Assembly (NCBI GenBank): GCA_030040475.1
Contig: JASHTQ010000676.1
Location: forward strand, 1-9,022
Source of the DNA: Streptosporangiaceae bacterium
Lineage (GTDB): Bacteria; Actinomycetota; Actinomycetes; Streptosporangiales; Streptosporangiaceae
Direction of reading: 5' to 3'
Length of the DNA stretch: 9,022 nt
Within the stretch, counting starts at the first letter, position 1; each line of letters opens with the position of its first letter. Shown here piece by piece: positions 5,966 through 9,022 of the stretch. A program made the position numbers and the translations under genes. The notes below the pieces were generated by a model. It saw nothing but the letters and a program-made list of their open reading frames with translations, searched no databases and was not told the origin of the DNA.

Positions 5966-5991
5966 CGCCGCGGCCGGCGAAGGCACCGCCC

Positions 5992-6075
5992 GGGTCACAC
6001 CGCCCCGGGCCGCGGCAAGGATCACGCCGCCCCGGGCCGCGGCAAGGATCACGCCTCCCCGGGCCGCGGCAAGGA

Positions 6076-6083
<8 letters not shown>
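5992..6083. repeat. 27-bp tandem repeat, three copies plus an 11-bp partial
   Basis: Units run 5992-6018, 6019-6045 and 6046-6072, with a partial unit at 6073-6083. Unit 2 reads ggatcacgccgccccggg followed by ccgcggcaa. Unit 1 differs at two positions (ggg for gga and cac for cgc) and unit 3 at one (cct for ccg). Each unit contains the palindromes CCCGGG and CCGCGG. The partial unit overlaps the stop codon of the metal transporter (6078-6076), so the array probably grew by duplication of its 3' end. It fills most of the 122-bp gap before the molybdoenzyme gene. Confidence 0.95.
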
Positions 6084-7389
<1,306 letters not shown>

Positions 7390-7393
7390 AGGG

Positions 7394-9022
7394 TCAGCCC
7401 ACGGAGGGGCCGAGGCCCAGGGACTGGGGCGTGCTCGAGTCAGGAGACGGCTGGTGCAGGCCCTCGTCCAGCGAGCCGAACTCGGTCATCAGCGCCCGGC
7501 TGCCGCCCCACGGCGTCTGCTCCTCGGCGACCAGCGTGTTGGTCGTGAGCAGCAGGCCCGCCACCGACGCGCCGTTCTGCAGCGCCGACCGGACGACCCG
7601 GAGCGGGTCGATGACACCCATCTCGATCATGTTTCCATGTTGGCCTATGAGCGCGTCGAACCCGTCATCGACCCCCATGTCGGCGGTCTGGGCCACGATC
7701 TCAGCGGCCTTGTACCCGGCGTTGGCGGCGATGAGGTAGGCCGGCTCGCTCAGCGCCCGGCGGACGATGTCGGCGCCGGTCGCGTAGTCGCCGCTGACAT
7801 CCAGGTCGTCGAGCGCGGGGATGGAGTGCAGCAGCGCGGCGCCGCCGCCTGCCACGATGCCCTCGGCCATGGCGGCGCGGGTGGCGGACAGCGCGTCCTC
7901 GACCCGGTGCCGAAGTTCCCTCAGCTCCGCGGACGTCGGGGCGCCGACCCTGATCACCGCGACCTTGCCGGACAGCGCGCCGATCCGCTCGGTCAGCACG
8001 TCCTCGTCGGCCCCGAAGGTGGCCCGCTCGAGCTCGGCCCGCAGCTGGTCGAGGCGGAACGCGATCGCGTCCGCGGTGCCGTCGCCGCCGATGATCGTCG
8101 TCTGGTCCGCCGTCACCCGGATCTGCCTGGCCCGGCCGAGCTGCTCGGCGGTCATCGTCTCCAGCGTGAACCCCGAGTGCTTGCTGTACACCGCGCCGCC
8201 GGTCAGCGTGGCGATGTCCTCGAGCTTGTGCAGCCTGCGGTCGCCGAACCCGGGCGCGCGCACCGCGACGCACTGGAAGATGCCGTTCACGTGGTTGTGC
8301 ACGAGCATCGACAGCGCCGTGCCCTCAACGGTCTCGGCGATGATGACAAGCGGCCGCGGCGCCCGCATGATCTTGTCGAGCAGCGGCATCAGCTGCTGGA
8401 CCTTGGTGATCTTCTCGCTGCACAGCAGGATGTACGGGTCGTCGACGATCGCCTCGAGGCTGGCGGGCCTGGTCACCATGTAGGGCGACAGGTAGCCGTT
8501 GTCGAACTCGAACCCCTCGACGAAGTCGACGGACATCCCGGGCAGCGGCGCGTCCTCGACCGTGACGATGCCGCCGTCGCCGACCGTGTACAGCGCCTTG
8601 GCGATGATGCGCCCGACCGCGTCGTCGTCGTTCGCCGAGATCGCCGCCACCCGCTGGTAGTCCTCCTCGGTGGTGATCGGGTGCGCGACCGTCTGCAGGT
8701 AGTCGACGAGCCGGCCGACGGCCATGTCGATCCCGCGCTTGACGAGCACCGGGTTGGCGCCGTCCCCGATCGCCTGCATCCCTTCCCTGACGATCGCCTG
8801 GGCGAGCACCGTGGCGGTGGTGGTGCCGTCGCCGACGATGTCGTTGGTCTTGATCGCCGCCTCCTTGACCAGCTGCGCGCCCATGTTCTCGAACTGGTCC
8901 TTGAGGTGGATCTCCCGCGCGATCGTCACGCCGTCGTTGGTGACCACGGGCGAGCCGGTGATCTTCTCCAGGATGACGTTGCGGCCCTTGGGGCCGAGCG
9001 TGGACTTGACGGCCTCGGCCAG
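7394..9022 (-). CDS. groEL: GroEL-like 60-kDa chaperonin, divergent paralogue (N-terminus outside window)
   Basis: The frame runs through the right edge, beginning [20 protein letters not shown]; by family comparison about 20 residues are missing. The 542 visible residues cover equatorial, intermediate and apical domains. ATPase residues (E. coli numbering) are intact: Asp52 in [11 protein letters not shown], Asp87 in [13 protein letters not shown] and Asp398 in [13 protein letters not shown], with [12 protein letters not shown] after it. The apical groove is altered: Phe204 reads Met (GYLSPYM), Leu234 reads Met, Glu257 Thr and Val264 His ([10 protein letters not shown]). The C-terminus ([17 protein letters not shown] and onward) has neither the Gly-Gly-Met tail of housekeeping GroEL nor the His-rich tail of actinobacterial GroEL1. 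I infer a secondary chaperonin with its own clients. The promoter and any groES lie beyond the window. The metal transporter follows within a few bases. Confidence 0.93.
   Translation of the reverse strand: MAEAVKSTLGPKGRNVILEKITGSPVVTNDGVTIAREIHLKDQFENMGAQLVKEAAIKTNDIVGDGTTTATVLAQAIVREGMQAIGDGANPVLVKRGIDMAVGRLVDYLQTVAHPITTEEDYQRVAAISANDDDAVGRIIAKALYTVGDGGIVTVEDAPLPGMSVDFVEGFEFDNGYLSPYMVTRPASLEAIVDDPYILLCSEKITKVQQLMPLLDKIMRAPRPLVIIAETVEGTALSMLVHNHVNGIFQCVAVRAPGFGDRRLHKLEDIATLTGGAVYSKHSGFTLETMTAEQLGRARQIRVTADQTTIIGGDGTADAIAFRLDQLRAELERATFGADEDVLTERIGALSGKVAVIRVGAPTSAELRELRHRVEDALSATRAAMAEGIVAGGGAALLHSIPALDDLDVSGDYATGADIVRRALSEPAYLIAANAGYKAAEIVAQTADMGVDDGFDALIGQHGNMIEMGVIDPLRVVRSALQNGASVAGLLLTTNTLVAEEQTPWGGSRALMTEFGSLDEGLHQPSPDSSTPQSLGLGPSVG

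Overview
The window is very GC-rich, with third codon positions almost all G or C. The gene families (SipW/archaeal-type signal peptidase, PCD-VOC fusion, cytosolic sulfite-oxidase-like protein with its own flavin reductase, DUF6510, clade-3 catalase, an extra GroEL) point to a chromosomal segment of a high-GC actinomycete. No rRNA, tRNA, CRISPR, phage or transposase was seen. Both ends are cut inside genes.

Layout. At 2-214 (+) is the C-terminal end of a signal peptidase I. It meets tail-to-tail, with a 50-nt overlap, a three-gene minus-strand cluster transcribed from 2581 down to 165: alpha/beta hydrolase, PCD-like/VOC fusion protein, and class I methyltransferase. The last two abut (stop TAG directly against start GTG). 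A divergent 165-bp region (2582-2746) separates this cluster from a catalase gene at 2747-4198 (+).

The catalase converges on a second minus-strand block that runs from the right edge down to 4317: groEL-like chaperonin (5' end outside the window), Nramp Mn/divalent metal transporter, sulfite-oxidase-like molybdopterin protein, FNR-type flavin reductase and DUF6510 zinc-ribbon protein. The 118-bp gap between the two blocks (4199-4316) is packed with three consecutive inverted repeats. A 27-bp tandem repeat fills most of the gap between the metal transporter and the molybdoenzyme gene. That gene carries a leaderless-promoter signature (TAATCT, 6 nt, ATG), so it probably starts its own transcript.

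How the genes may work together (inference). Catalase, a Mn-type Nramp transporter and a chaperonin fit a stress or redox neighbourhood. The clearest functional unit is the molybdoenzyme, flavin reductase and DUF6510 trio. The first two overlap by 31 nt, and the third follows after a strong hairpin. This looks like a cytosolic NAD(P)H-driven molybdenum redox system of unknown substrate, and it is the best candidate here for an undescribed system. The minus-strand cluster at left has no obvious shared pathway.
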